Assembly: GCA_016707485.1 (NCBI GenBank)
Contig: JADJHN010000003.1
Location: 62,001-126,000, forward strand
DNA: 64,000 nucleotides
From: Lysobacterales bacterium
GTDB lineage: Bacteria; Pseudomonadota; Gammaproteobacteria; Xanthomonadales; Rhodanobacteraceae
Reading direction: 5' to 3'
The position numbers and the translations under genes are program-made. Below the pieces are notes generated by a model. The model saw only the letters and a program-made list of their open reading frames with translations. It did no database searches and had not been told where the DNA came from. Of the stretch, positions 24,056 through 33,205 are shown one piece after another (positions within the stretch are counted from its first letter, which is position 1; every line of letters begins with the position of its first letter).

Positions 24056-26050
24056 CTACCAGTGCACGCCACGCATCAAGGCGGCAAAGGCCACCTGTTC
24101 CGACGATGGGCCTTGCTGTTTTTCCTCACGCACGCCCTTGAGTCCTTTCGCCGCCGACGAATCGGGGAACAGGCGGAAGGCCGTGTTCATGACGATCTCG
24201 TAGGCTCGTGGTGACACGGAGTAGAAAAGCTGGGCGAATACTCCGGTACGCGTGGCAACCCGGACCGGGCGTTCGATGATCGCCCCGACAACCAGGTCCG
24301 CCGCCTCTTCCGGGCTCAGGGTCGGCACCGAATCGTACATCTTGGTCGGCGCGATCATCGGCGTCTTCACCAGGGGCATGTTTATCGTCGTGAAATTGAT
24401 GCCCTGATCGGAGAACTCGGCCTGAGCACAACGCGAGAAGGCATCGAGCGCAGCCTTCGACGCCACATAGGCGGAAAAGCGCGGTGCATTGGTGAGTACG
24501 CCGATCGAGGAAATATTGATGATGTGGCCACGATGGCGTTCGGCCATTTTCGGCAGGAAACCCATGATCAGGCGCAGCGAGCCGAAGTAGTTGAGCTGCA
24601 TGGTGCGCTCGAAGTCGTGGAAGCGGTCGTAACTCGATGCGATCGCCCGGCGAATCGAGCGTCCGGCGTTGTTGATCAGGACATCGACGGTACCATGCTC
24701 ATCCAGGACCTGCTTGACGAAGCTGTCACACGAAGCCAGCTCGGCAAGATCGACCTTGTAGGTGTGGCAGGTGCCCCCGGCACTCTCGATTTCCAGCTTC
24801 GCGGCGGCCAGCTCATCTTCGCCGCGTGCGCAGATGACTACCTTGGCGCCGGCTGCCGCAACCTTGATCGCGACCGCCTTGCCGATCCCTGACGAGCCGC
24901 CGGTGATGACGACGACCTTGCGCCGGACCTTGCCCGACAAGGAGCGATCGACAAACAGGGCCGGATCGAGATGACGCTCCCAGTAGTCCCAGAGTCGCCA
25001 GGCGTACGTCTGCAGCTTGGGCAGCTTGATCTTCGAGCCGCGCAGGGCGCGATCGGTTTCCCGGGTATCGAAGCGGGTCGGATAATTGATGAAGCGCATG
25101 ACCTCGGCCGGTATGCCGAAATCACGCAGGAACACGTTGACCATGCGTCGCACCGGCGGCAGGTTCGACAAGGCGTGGCGTACCGCACCGGGGATGAAGG
25201 CAAACATGCGCGCGTCCAGGCGCATGCTCATCTTCGGCGCATGTCCCGCTTCGGCGAAGATGTTGAGCACTTCGCCAATGCGTCGCGGTGCCGGGTCGGT
25301 CAGGTGGAAGCAATGACCATCCAGCTTGGGCTGATGCGCAATGTGATCCATGGCCGCGGCAACCCAGTCGACGGGAACCAGGTTAAGGCGCGCGCCCTCG
25401 ATGCCGATGGTCGGCATCCACGGCGGCAGGACTTCGCGCAACTTCTTGATCAGGCCGAAGAAATAATAGGGCCCGTCGATCTTGTCCATTTCACCATTTT
25501 GCGAATTGCCGATGACGATGCCGGGTCGGTAGATGCGGAATGGGCGCTTGCACTCGGTGCGCACCAGGCCTTCGGACTCGTGCTTGGTACGGAAGTACGC
25601 ATTGTCGAGCCCTTCCGCCTCGGCGAACATGTCCTCGCGAAACACGCCGGGATACAAGCCGGCGGCGGCAATCGAACTGGTGTGGTGGAAACATCCCGCC
25701 TTGATTGCCTCGGCGAGCTGCAGGGCATGGCGCGTGCCTTCGATGTTGGCGGCGACCTGGCTGCTCTCATCGGCGGCAAAATCATATAGCGCGGCAAGGT
25801 GGAAGAAGTGGGTGATCTTGCCGTCGAGGTTTTTCAGCACGGTTGGCGTCACGCCAAGACGCGTCTTGCCCAGATCGCCGGTAACGGCAATAAGGCGATC
25901 CTTGCCGGCACCGAGGCGCGCGCACAGGTCATTGAATTTCGGCAGGGACTCCTTGCGTACCAGGCAATAGATGCGGCCCTTGCGCAGCAGCAATTTCTCC
26001 AGCAGGTGTCGTCCGATGAATCCGGTCGCACCGGTCACGAAATATGTCAT
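24056..26050 (-). CDS. Fatty acyl-CoA reductase (two-domain, alcohol-forming)
   Basis: Likely reduces fatty acyl-CoA to the aldehyde and on to the fatty alcohol with NADPH. The 664 residues hold an N-terminal extended-SDR domain (about 1-360; 'YFVTGATGFIGRHLLEKLLL', 'HHTSSIAAAGLYPGVFREDMF', 'YFRTKHESEG', 'FRIYRPGIVIG') and a C-terminal classical SDR domain (about 375-620; 'VVITGGSSGIGKAVAIKVA', 'NNAGRSIRRAI', 'NISSIGVLTNAPRFSAYVASKAALDAFSR'). Length and wording follow the Marinobacter two-domain reductase used in wax ester synthesis closely. Both catalytic YxxxK motifs (YFRTK, YVASK) are intact. The ATG at 26050 follows GGGGAG. Confidence 0.93.
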   Translation of the reverse strand: MTYFVTGATGFIGRHLLEKLLLRKGRIYCLVRKESLPKFNDLCARLGAGKDRLIAVTGDLGKTRLGVTPTVLKNLDGKITHFFHLAALYDFAADESSQVAANIEGTRHALQLAEAIKAGCFHHTSSIAAAGLYPGVFREDMFAEAEGLDNAYFRTKHESEGLVRTECKRPFRIYRPGIVIGNSQNGEMDKIDGPYYFFGLIKKLREVLPPWMPTIGIEGARLNLVPVDWVAAAMDHIAHQPKLDGHCFHLTDPAPRRIGEVLNIFAEAGHAPKMSMRLDARMFAFIPGAVRHALSNLPPVRRMVNVFLRDFGIPAEVMRFINYPTRFDTRETDRALRGSKIKLPKLQTYAWRLWDYWERHLDPALFVDRSLSGKVRRKVVVITGGSSGIGKAVAIKVAAAGAKVVICARGEDELAAAKLEIESAGGTCHTYKVDLAELASCDSFVKQVLDEHGTVDVLINNAGRSIRRAIASSYDRFHDFERTMQLNYFGSLRLIMGFLPKMAERHRGHIINISSIGVLTNAPRFSAYVASKAALDAFSRCAQAEFSDQGINFTTINMPLVKTPMIAPTKMYDSVPTLSPEEAADLVVGAIIERPVRVATRTGVFAQLFYSVSPRAYEIVMNTAFRLFPDSSAAKGLKGVREEKQQGPSSEQVAFAALMRGVHW

Positions 26051-26241
26051 CTCCCCACTCCATTCCAGATTGAAAAATTCGCATTGATTCCGGCGCAGCC
26101 GACGCGCGCGGACGCCGCCTCGTGGACAGCATAGTCGGGCGACGATTTCCTTGCCACGCATGCGCAATCGCGTTGACCGGCTTCAGGGTGCATGATAGAA
26201 AGTTCGAGCGCAGGGGGCGCAACCAACCAGGTCGAAATCCC

Positions 26242-26499
26242 ATGTCAAAGCTTCAAGCCAGCTTCGATAAAGCCGCCGAAGACATCAAGAAACTGGCCGA
26301 GCGGCCCGACAATGACACCCTGCTCAAGCTGTACGCCCTGTACAAGCAGGGTGCCGATGGTGACGTCTCCGGCCCGAAACCCGGTTTCTTCGATTTTGTC
26401 GGCACCGCCAAGTACGAAGCCTGGGCGAAGCTCAAGGGCACCTCGCAGAGCGAAGCACAGCAAAAGTACATCGATCTGGTCGCCAAGCTGAGCGCCTGA
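26242..26499 (+). CDS. Acyl-CoA-binding protein
   Basis: An 85-residue four-helix ACBP that buffers and carries long-chain acyl-CoA in the cytosol. Family markers are 'LYALYKQGADGDV', 'KPGFFDFVGTAKYEAWAKLKG' and 'AQQKYIDLVAKL', which include the tyrosines and lysine that hold the acyl-CoA. It is divergent from the acyl-CoA reductase across about 190 bases, and next to the TetR regulator, so substrate supply to the reductase is a natural reading. A possible -10 GATAGAAAG lies about 50 bases upstream. Confidence 0.93.
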   Translation: MSKLQASFDKAAEDIKKLAERPDNDTLLKLYALYKQGADGDVSGPKPGFFDFVGTAKYEAWAKLKGTSQSEAQQKYIDLVAKLSA

Positions 26500-26530
26500 G
26501 CAGCGCTTCTTCGACTCGCAGGGACACCTC

Positions 26531-27163
26531 ATGGCGCGTCAAACCCGCGAGCTCATCCTGGAAACCGCCTTGGCGATGTTCAACACCCAGGGCGAGCCGA
26601 ACGTAACCACCAATCACATCGCTGACGAGCTCGGCATCAGTCCGGGCAACCTCTATTACCATTACCGCAACAAGGACGACATCATCGGCCAGCTGTTTGC
26701 GCGTTATGAACAGCGCATCGATGGTGCCCTGGTCGTGCCCGACGACCGCCTGCCGAATCTCGAGGATGTCTGGCTGCAGTTGCACCTCATCTTCGAATGC
26801 ATGTGGGACTTCCGCTTCGTCTATCGGGATCTGGTCGACATCCTTTCACGCAATCGCAAGCTGCGTCTGCATTTCTCGCGGATCCTCAAGCGCGCCTCGG
26901 AAAATGCCGTCGGGGTCATGCGCGGACTTGCCGCCGCCGGGATCTTCCGGGCGAGTGCCGACGAGATCCGCGCCACGGCCGAGAACATCGTTCTGGTGGC
27001 GACGTTCTGGCTCAATTTCGATGCCGTGCGGCATGGCAAGAGTGAATCCGGCCAGCTGGATATCGGCCGCGGCATCCATCAGGTGATGATGCTGATTGCA
27101 CCCTTCCTGCGCGACTCCGAACGTCTGCACCTGAATACGCTCGCCGGCGCCTATTTGCGCTGA
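26531..27163 (+). CDS. TetR-family regulator, PhaD-like
   Basis: A 210-residue repressor-type regulator. The N-terminal helix-turn-helix (about 8-55) reads 'ILETALAMFNTQGEPNVTTNHIADELGISPGNLYYHYRNKDDII', standard for TetR proteins, and the C-terminal part resembles the PhaD group that controls phasin genes in pseudomonads. It lies 31 bases after the acyl-CoA-binding protein gene and is probably in its operon. Regulation of the neighbouring phasins is likely from context but not shown; the palindrome at 23154-23170 is one possible site. Confidence 0.85.
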   Translation: MARQTRELILETALAMFNTQGEPNVTTNHIADELGISPGNLYYHYRNKDDIIGQLFARYEQRIDGALVVPDDRLPNLEDVWLQLHLIFECMWDFRFVYRDLVDILSRNRKLRLHFSRILKRASENAVGVMRGLAAAGIFRASADEIRATAENIVLVATFWLNFDAVRHGKSESGQLDIGRGIHQVMMLIAPFLRDSERLHLNTLAGAYLR

Positions 27164-27174
27164 GCGAAAATGAA

Positions 27175-27197
27175 AACGGCCGCCCGAGGCGGCCGTT
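27175..27197. terminator. Bidirectional terminator between TetR and phasin genes
   Basis: Arms AACGGCCGCC (27175-27184) and GGCGGCCGTT (27188-27197) form a perfect 10-bp stem with loop CGA. Read on the minus strand it is followed by TTTTCATTTT, a good T-rich tail for the phasin transcript; on the plus strand only TTCTCC follows. It lies between the convergent stops. Confidence 0.85.
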
Positions 27198-27221
27198 CTC
27201 CCCCAAGCTGCTGCGGTGCGC

Positions 27222-27620
27222 TTATTTGGCTGCGCGCAACTGGCGTGAAAGCTTGTCGACGCGCGCGATCAGCGCATCCACATCGGCTTTCGAGGGAATT
27301 CCGGCGTAGGACATGACCCGACCGACTCCCAGTTCAAGCTTTGCTTCGGCCTCGTTGCGCAGCGCATCGAGGCGGATGCGGATCGGCTGCATGCGGCTGT
27401 CGAGGACGTTCTTCACTCCGGCTGAAACCTTGCGCGCCAGCTTCTCGCTGCGCACCTGGAAAGCCTTGCCTTCGCCGACCATGCTTTCGAACAGGATCGT
27501 GCCCTGCTTCTGTGCGATCGAGAACGCGCCAAGCCCGGCCAACCAGACCTTTTGCGCCGTGTCGACATTGGCCACATTGCCTGCCTTGACCTGCTTCATC
27601 ACCTTGACCTGCTTGCTCAC
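27222..27620 (-). CDS. Phasin family protein
   Basis: A second, shorter phasin of 132 residues. The domain is plain: 'DTAQKVWLAGLGAFSIAQKQGTILFESMVGEG' mirrors the other phasin at 23223, and the end 'VMSYAGIPSKADVDALIARVDKLSRQL' is the usual C-terminal segment. It lacks the lysine-rich DNA-binding tail. The start is a GTG at 27620 with GAGGAGA just upstream, which beats the later ATG (27599); longer frames run into arginine-rich noise. It is convergent with the TetR gene and lies downstream of zipA, where ligA sits in many relatives. Confidence 0.88.
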   Translation of the reverse strand: MSKQVKVMKQVKAGNVANVDTAQKVWLAGLGAFSIAQKQGTILFESMVGEGKAFQVRSEKLARKVSAGVKNVLDSRMQPIRIRLDALRNEAEAKLELGVGRVMSYAGIPSKADVDALIARVDKLSRQLRAAK

Positions 27621-27728
27621 GTTGCGTCTCCTCAGTGGGAATCTTCGCCGGATGGGCGATGCTCGCATGATGCCCACGGGCACTTGAGCTTTCACACTAC
27701 CAACGGCGGCGCGACTGATCGGGAATCG

Positions 27729-28520
27729 CTACTTTCCGGATTGCCAGTTTGGCCGGATCTGCCCGCTCTCCTGCTGGCGATCCCAGGCACGCAGTCCGTC
27801 GCGGATATGGGCAATGCCCTGGCGTCCGAGCGCGCCATGCTTTTCATCAAGCAGGTTCGCATCCAGCAGTTCGGCCAGGCGCTGGGCAGTCGGCAACATC
27901 GCGTCCCAGGCATCGAGTGCCGGCAGCGGACCCGGCAAGGCCATGAACAGGGTCAGGCCCTGGGTGTCGAGGGATTCAATACGGGCCATGTCGAAATTGC
28001 CGGGCTTGAGCATGTTGGCCATGCTGAAGACCGGTCCAGCGTCGGCCTTTCCGGCCAGCATGCGATGGAAAATTCCGCGATCACCAAACTCCAGGCCGGC
28101 CTTCTCTGCAGCCACGACCAGATCGGCACCGGCGATCATCGTGCCGTCCCGGGCGGTGACGAAAAGGGTCACGATGCGTTCAATCGGCAGATCCGGGCGC
28201 ACTCCGACCAAGGGCCTCGACACGCGCCGGGCACGCTTTTTCGCCACGGGCTCGGCACGCTCATCGATGTCACCGCCCTCCATTCCGCCGAGCAGGTCGA
28301 ATTGCTCGCCGGCCTGCGCGGAATCGCCCTCCACCTCGATGCCGGGATCGCCATCGAAAGTCGGCTCGACTCGCGTGCCTTGCGTGTTGCGAAACAGAGT
28401 CCTGCGCCCCTGGCCGGGCTTGCGCGGCCGGCCGAAGAAGTAGATCAGGGCGAGCACGATCATGCCGATGACGAAAATGATCACGCGCATTTCAGTCGCG
28501 CTCAATGCTTGCTGCTCCAT
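27729..28520 (-). CDS. zipA: Cell division protein ZipA
   Basis: Anchors FtsZ to the inner membrane at the division site. The 263 residues have an N-terminal membrane helix ('MRVIIFVIGMIVLALIYFFG', about 11-30), a short charged linker and the C-terminal FtsZ-binding domain (about 110-245; 'IVTLFVTARDGTMIAGADLV', 'GIFHRMLAG', 'FSMANMLKPGNFDM'). The ATG at 28520 follows GAGGAGA. It is ten bases after the smc stop, in the same direction, as in related genomes. The linker is shorter than in E. coli. Confidence 0.93.
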   Translation of the reverse strand: MEQQALSATEMRVIIFVIGMIVLALIYFFGRPRKPGQGRRTLFRNTQGTRVEPTFDGDPGIEVEGDSAQAGEQFDLLGGMEGGDIDERAEPVAKKRARRVSRPLVGVRPDLPIERIVTLFVTARDGTMIAGADLVVAAEKAGLEFGDRGIFHRMLAGKADAGPVFSMANMLKPGNFDMARIESLDTQGLTLFMALPGPLPALDAWDAMLPTAQRLAELLDANLLDEKHGALGRQGIAHIRDGLRAWDRQQESGQIRPNWQSGK

Positions 28521-28529
28521 GCGCTCTCC

Positions 28530-31500
28530 TCAGGCTGCTCCTGCCAGTTTAGCGGCTTCGGCGAGATCCACCTGTACCAGGCGCGAAACGCCTGGTTCGC
28601 GCATGGTGACGCCGCAAAGCTGGCTGGCTGCTTCCATCGTGGACTTGTTGTGGGTGACGAAGATGAACTGAACGTTCTGGCTCATCTCGGTCACCATTGC
28701 CGAAAAGCGCCCGACGTTGGCCTCGTCGAGCGGTGCATCGACCTCGTCAAGCAGGCAAAACGGTGCCGGGTTGAGGCGGAAGATCGCGAACACCAGGGCA
28801 ACCGCGGTCATGGCTTTCTCGCCACCGGAAAGCAGGGAGATCGAGGTGACGCGCTTGCCGGGTGGACGCGCCATGATCGAGACACCGGTCGTCAACAGAT
28901 CTTCGCCAGTCAGTTCGAGATAGGCCTGGCCGCCGCCAAACAGCCTCGGAAACAACTCCTGAACACCGGCATTGACCCGGTCGAAGGTGTCCTTGAAACG
29001 CTGGCGGGTCTCCCGGTCGATCTTGCGGATTGCCGCTTCGAGGGTCTCCAGGGCCGTGCCGAGATCGGTCAATTGCGCATCCAGGTAAACCTTGCGCTGC
29101 GACTGCTCCTCGTATTCCTGGATGGCCGCGAGGTTGACCGGCTCAAGGCGGTGGATCTTCTGCTCCAGCTCGTCGAGATCCTTCTGCCAGCGCTCGGCGT
29201 CGATGTCCTCCGGCAGCTCGGCAAGCAAGGCGTCGATGGCGAATCCGGCCTCGACAATCGCCGCTTCGAGGCTTTGCGCGTGCAGGCGGCGCTCCTGTTC
29301 GCTGAGGCGCAGGTTCGACAGGTGCTCTCGACGTTCGGTCAGGCTGTCGACAATCCGGTTGCGCTCGATTTCAAACGTGCGCATTTGCGCATCCTGCTCC
29401 TCCAGCGCCTTGCGCGCCTCGACCAGCTGCCGGTCGACCAGCAAGCGCTGGTTGAGGCAGAGCTGGCGTTCGGACTCCAGCTCGGCCAGCGGGTCTCCGC
29501 GCGATTCGAGCTGGCTGGCAATCTCGCCGCGCCGTGAATCAAGCTGGGCCAACTGCGCCAGCATTCGCTGCAGGGATTGTTCGAGCGAACCCAGGGCCGA
29601 GCGTTTCGACTCGACCGACAGTGCCGCCTGATGCTCGGTGTCGCGCGCCTCACGCGCATTCATGCGCGCTTCCTCCCGCGCCTCGAGCAATTGACGGCGT
29701 CCGGAATCCAGTTGCTGGCGCTGCTGCTCAAGCTCGCCCATGCGCTCTACCGCACCATCCAGGCGGCCCCGCGCCTCGCGAATCTGCGCGTGGTCCTCAT
29801 CCAGCTTGGCGAGCAACTCGGCCAACTCCGCATCGACGCGCAGCAAGCGCTCCTGGGCGCTGTCGAGACGGCCGCGATGACTCTGCAACTGACCGGAAAT
29901 CTCGGCCAGGCGGCGATGCCCGGCATGGGTCTCGCGCTGGGCATCGTCGCGCTCGCGCTCGGCATCGATGCGCGCGAGCCGCGAGTTCTCCAGCTCGCTC
30001 GCATGCTCGTCGATCTCGATGCCAAGCTGCTCGATGCGGCTCGACAATTCGGCGATTTCACGCTCGCGGGCGAGCACGCCAACCTGTGAGCCCTGGGCGC
30101 GCGCGATGCGTGCGAAATCCTTGCCGATCCATTCGCCGTCGGCGGTGATGATCGATTCACCCCAGGCCAGATCGCCGAGCAAGCTGCGCGCTTCGACCAG
30201 GGTATGAGCGGTACGAATGCGTGCGAGCAGGTGCAGCGCCGCAACCGGCCCGCGCACATGCGCAGCCAGGGTGCCGGCCGGGCCGCTGCCCTCGCCGGCG
30301 GCACTGGCCAGCAAGGTCAGATCGGTCTCGGCGAGCTGGGCGATTTCAGCCTGCAGATCCTCGGGCGCCTCGATGAGCACTGCATCGAGCCAACCCTGAA
30401 GCACGGTCTCGACGGCGCGCTCCCAGCCGTTGTCGACATCGAGGACTTCGCCAAGGCGACGCGTACCGCTGATGCCGAGACGATTGAGCCATGCGTCGAC
30501 CCGGCCCGCATCATCGGCCAGCGCCGCATGCTGCAGGGCCTCAAGTGAAGCGAGACGACCCCGCGATTTCTCCATTTCACCACGCTTGCCGCTCAGTGCC
30601 GTCTGCAGGCCGCGTTCCGATTCGACGATCCCCTCAAAAGTCTGGCGGCGCTCGTCGAGCGTGGCGGACATGGCTTCAACTTTCTCGCGCAGCTGGTCCT
30701 GCTCGCCATCGAGCGTCTCCAGCATGCGGCCCAGCTCGGCAAGATCGGCCGCCTTCCTTTCAGCCTCGAGGGCCTCACGGCGGCGATCGGCTTCGACGCA
30801 CTGGCGGTCAAGATAATCAAGGCGGGTGCGTTCGATCTCGGCGGCCTGTGCGGCTTCCGAACTCGATCGCGAATAGGCATCCCAGTGCTCCTGCCATTCG
30901 GCCAGGTTGGCCTCGGCGACCCGCAGCGCTTCGACGGCATTCTCGACCGCCTCATGCAAGGCCTCGCGTTGCGGCGCGGAGTCGCTCAAGGTCAGCCGCA
31001 GAGATTCGACCTGGGCGGTATCGGTGGCGATATGCTCGGCCAGTTCGTGGTGCGCGCGCTCGGTTTCCAGGCGCGCGCGTTCGAGCTGCTCGGCCAGCGC
31101 GCGGCTGTGCTCGATCTGCTGTTCGACCCTGGCAATCTCGGCGCCGACCTTGTAGACCTCGCCCTGCACCGAGTTCAGATGCTCGCTGGCCGTGGTGTGC
31201 GCCTCGCGGCCGGTTTCGATCTGCGCCTCGCGCTGGCGTTGCTCGGCCAGTTGTTGCTCGATGGCCAGCTCGGCCTGGCGCAGCGTGCCGGATTGCGAAT
31301 CGAGATCCGCGCGCGCCTCGCGCAGGGTGACTGCCTTGAGTTCGGCTTCCTTGCGTTTGTGCTGCGCCTGGTACTCCTGCCAGCGTTCGGCTGCCCGCGC
31401 CTGCCGCTTGAGGTGTTCGAGCTGCTTGTCGACCTCGTCGCGCACATCGGTGACGCGATCGAGGTTTTCCCGCGTCGCCTTGATCCGGCTCTCGGTTTCC

Positions 31501-32033
31501 TTGCGCCGCTCCTTGTAGCGGGAGATGCCGGCGGCTTCCTCCAGATGCACACGCAGTTGCTCGGGATCGGATTCGATGATCTGGCTGATCATGCCCTGTT
31601 CGATGATCGAATAACTGCGCGGGCCGAGGCCGGTGCCGAGGAACAGGTCGGTGATGTCGCGACGCCGGCAGCGCGTGCCGTTCAGGAAATATTGCGACTG
31701 CCCGTCACGGCTGACCAGGCGCTTGACCGAGATCTCGTTGTAGTGCGCGTATTCACCGGTGACCGTGCCATCGGAATTGTCGAAGACCAGTTCGACGACG
31801 GCCTGGCTTACCGGCTTGCGTGCACTCGACCCGGAGAAGATGACGTCGGTAAGCGAATCGCCGCGCAGGCGGCTTGCCGCGCTCTCGCCCATGACCCAGC
31901 GGATGGCATCGATGATGTTCGACTTGCCGCAGCCGTTCGGCCCGACCACGGCGGACATGTTGGTCGGCAGATGCAGGGTGGTCGGGTCGACAAAAGACTT
32001 GAACCCGGACAGTTTGATGGTAGTCAATCGCAT
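28530..32033 (-). CDS. smc: Chromosome segregation protein SMC
   Basis: ATPase of the bacterial condensin. The 1167 residues show the Walker A loop 'GPNGCGKS' (31-38), two long coiled-coil arms rich in Glu, Arg and Ala (about 170-500 and 670-1010), a hinge at about 515-640 ('LNRLGISGTRRLGEVLDV'), and the C-terminal signature 'LSGGEKAMTAVALVFAIF' with Walker B 'FCLLDEVDAPLDEANV'. All ATPase motifs are intact. Its partners ScpA and ScpB are encoded 2 kb away on the other strand. Confidence 0.98.
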   Translation of the reverse strand: MRLTTIKLSGFKSFVDPTTLHLPTNMSAVVGPNGCGKSNIIDAIRWVMGESAASRLRGDSLTDVIFSGSSARKPVSQAVVELVFDNSDGTVTGEYAHYNEISVKRLVSRDGQSQYFLNGTRCRRRDITDLFLGTGLGPRSYSIIEQGMISQIIESDPEQLRVHLEEAAGISRYKERRKETESRIKATRENLDRVTDVRDEVDKQLEHLKRQARAAERWQEYQAQHKRKEAELKAVTLREARADLDSQSGTLRQAELAIEQQLAEQRQREAQIETGREAHTTASEHLNSVQGEVYKVGAEIARVEQQIEHSRALAEQLERARLETERAHHELAEHIATDTAQVESLRLTLSDSAPQREALHEAVENAVEALRVAEANLAEWQEHWDAYSRSSSEAAQAAEIERTRLDYLDRQCVEADRRREALEAERKAADLAELGRMLETLDGEQDQLREKVEAMSATLDERRQTFEGIVESERGLQTALSGKRGEMEKSRGRLASLEALQHAALADDAGRVDAWLNRLGISGTRRLGEVLDVDNGWERAVETVLQGWLDAVLIEAPEDLQAEIAQLAETDLTLLASAAGEGSGPAGTLAAHVRGPVAALHLLARIRTAHTLVEARSLLGDLAWGESIITADGEWIGKDFARIARAQGSQVGVLAREREIAELSSRIEQLGIEIDEHASELENSRLARIDAERERDDAQRETHAGHRRLAEISGQLQSHRGRLDSAQERLLRVDAELAELLAKLDEDHAQIREARGRLDGAVERMGELEQQRQQLDSGRRQLLEAREEARMNAREARDTEHQAALSVESKRSALGSLEQSLQRMLAQLAQLDSRRGEIASQLESRGDPLAELESERQLCLNQRLLVDRQLVEARKALEEQDAQMRTFEIERNRIVDSLTERREHLSNLRLSEQERRLHAQSLEAAIVEAGFAIDALLAELPEDIDAERWQKDLDELEQKIHRLEPVNLAAIQEYEEQSQRKVYLDAQLTDLGTALETLEAAIRKIDRETRQRFKDTFDRVNAGVQELFPRLFGGGQAYLELTGEDLLTTGVSIMARPPGKRVTSISLLSGGEKAMTAVALVFAIFRLNPAPFCLLDEVDAPLDEANVGRFSAMVTEMSQNVQFIFVTHNKSTMEAASQLCGVTMREPGVSRLVQVDLAEAAKLAGAA

Positions 32034-32054
32034 GCAGCATTCGTCCCTGGTGGA

Positions 32055-32936
32055 TCAATTCGCGGGCTTTTCAGCGGGCTTGGCATCGGCGGGTTTCGCC
32101 GCTGCCTCGACGACTGCTGCAGCAGGCGTTTCGGCAACCACGGTTGCGCTGTCGCGCAGCTTTTTCAGGCGCTGCTGGCTCAACTGGTTCAATACGGTTT
32201 CGCGGATGCTGTCCTTGAGCTGCTCGAACGTGGGCGGCACGAACGGCGAAATCGCGCCGACATTGAGGACATGCCAACCGTATTCGGTATGCACCGGCAC
32301 CTTGCTCGTCTCGCCGGACTTGAGCGCAGCCAGGGCTGTGGCCAGCGCCGGCGGCAACTGGTTGAGTCGAACCCGCTGGTAGGCGCGCGCCTGCAGGGCT
32401 TGCGTGCGCCAACGCTCGAAGACCTGGGCAAAGGGCTGGCTCATCGCCTCGCCTGCCGCTTTCAGTGCATCGTCTTCGCTGGCGAACAGGAGCTGTCTGA
32501 AATCGTATTCGGAGCGCCCGGCCTTGGCGATCTGCTGGCGGTACTCGGTCTGCAGGACGCTGTCATCGACTTGCGTGGTGCTGCGGAACCTGCTCATCGT
32601 GGCATTGGCATTCCCTTGCAAGCGGTTCAACTCCACTTGCGCGGCAAACTGCGGATCCTTGGCGTAGTCCTCGGCCCGCGATACCTGATCTAGCAGGATG
32701 TAATCCGTCAACTCGCTGATCGCCGCCGCGCGCTGCTCCGCGATGGCCAGATCGAGCTTTCGTTCGCGCGCCAGAGCGTCGAGCAATACCTGCGGCACGC
32801 GCTCGCCGTTGACAGTCTCGGCAATCGGCAGGCTCGATGGCAAGGCCGCGTTGCGCTCTCCGCCCGAACAGGCAGCGAGGATCGTGGCCACGGCCAGGAA
32901 GAAGGCGGGAAATCGAATCGGATGGCGTGCAATCAT
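32055..32936 (-). CDS. PpiC-type peptidyl-prolyl isomerase lipoprotein
   Basis: Envelope foldase of the parvulin type. The 293 residues open with a lipoprotein signal ('FPAFFLAVATILAAC', lipobox LAAC at about 18-21), then an alpha-rich SurA-like N-domain and a PpiC domain at about 125-230 ('FRQLLFASEDDAL', 'SKVPVHTEYGWHVLNVGAI'). The C-terminus is an Ala/Lys/Pro tail. The ATG at 32936 overlaps the bolA stop (ATGA). EpsD-like proteins of exopolysaccharide loci have the same layout, but no exopolysaccharide genes adjoin it. Confidence 0.85.
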   Translation of the reverse strand: MIARHPIRFPAFFLAVATILAACSGGERNAALPSSLPIAETVNGERVPQVLLDALARERKLDLAIAEQRAAAISELTDYILLDQVSRAEDYAKDPQFAAQVELNRLQGNANATMSRFRSTTQVDDSVLQTEYRQQIAKAGRSEYDFRQLLFASEDDALKAAGEAMSQPFAQVFERWRTQALQARAYQRVRLNQLPPALATALAALKSGETSKVPVHTEYGWHVLNVGAISPFVPPTFEQLKDSIRETVLNQLSQQRLKKLRDSATVVAETPAAAVVEAAAKPADAKPAEKPAN

Positions 32937-33205
32937 TGGCTTTCCAGGGGCGTGCGGGCATCGATCGCCAACGCGTGAATGTCGGTTTGCATGAGATCGC
33001 CAAGCGCGGCATAGACCGCACGATGGCGTGCCAGCGGTGAAAGTCCGTCGAAAACCGGACTGATGATACGGATGCTGAAATGACCCCGGCCATCGCGGGC
33101 TCCGGCATGGCCGGCATGACGATGGCTGTCGTCGTTGATCTGCAACTCGCTCGGCTGCAGGCCGTCTTCCAGACGCGAGCGGATCGCCGCAACCCGGTCG
33201 ATCAC
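32933..33205 (-). CDS. bolA: BolA family protein
   Basis: A 90-residue BolA-fold protein, of the group that binds Fe-S clusters with monothiol glutaredoxins or acts on cell-shape genes. Features are 'INDDSHRHAGHAGARDGRGHFSIRIISPVFDGLSPLARHRAVY' across two thirds of the protein, with the ligand histidines. The GTG start at 33205 overlaps the yciI stop as GTGA. It is followed by the PpiC lipoprotein with ATGA, so yciI, bolA and ppiC are one translational unit. Confidence 0.9.
   Translation of the reverse strand: MIDRVAAIRSRLEDGLQPSELQINDDSHRHAGHAGARDGRGHFSIRIISPVFDGLSPLARHRAVYAALGDLMQTDIHALAIDARTPLESQ

Noticed and set aside
23918..24214. Small plus-strand protein over repeat set A
   Set aside because: Same repeat-derived openness; the frame then runs antisense into the acyl-CoA reductase gene.
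30885..32693. Long plus-strand frame antisense to smc and ppiC
   Set aside because: Shadow of highly biased codon use on the minus strand; the SMC reading has all ATPase motifs.
32055..32936. EpsD exopolysaccharide protein
   Set aside because: The lipoprotein-plus-PpiC layout is similar, but no exopolysaccharide genes adjoin, so a general PpiC foldase is the safer call.
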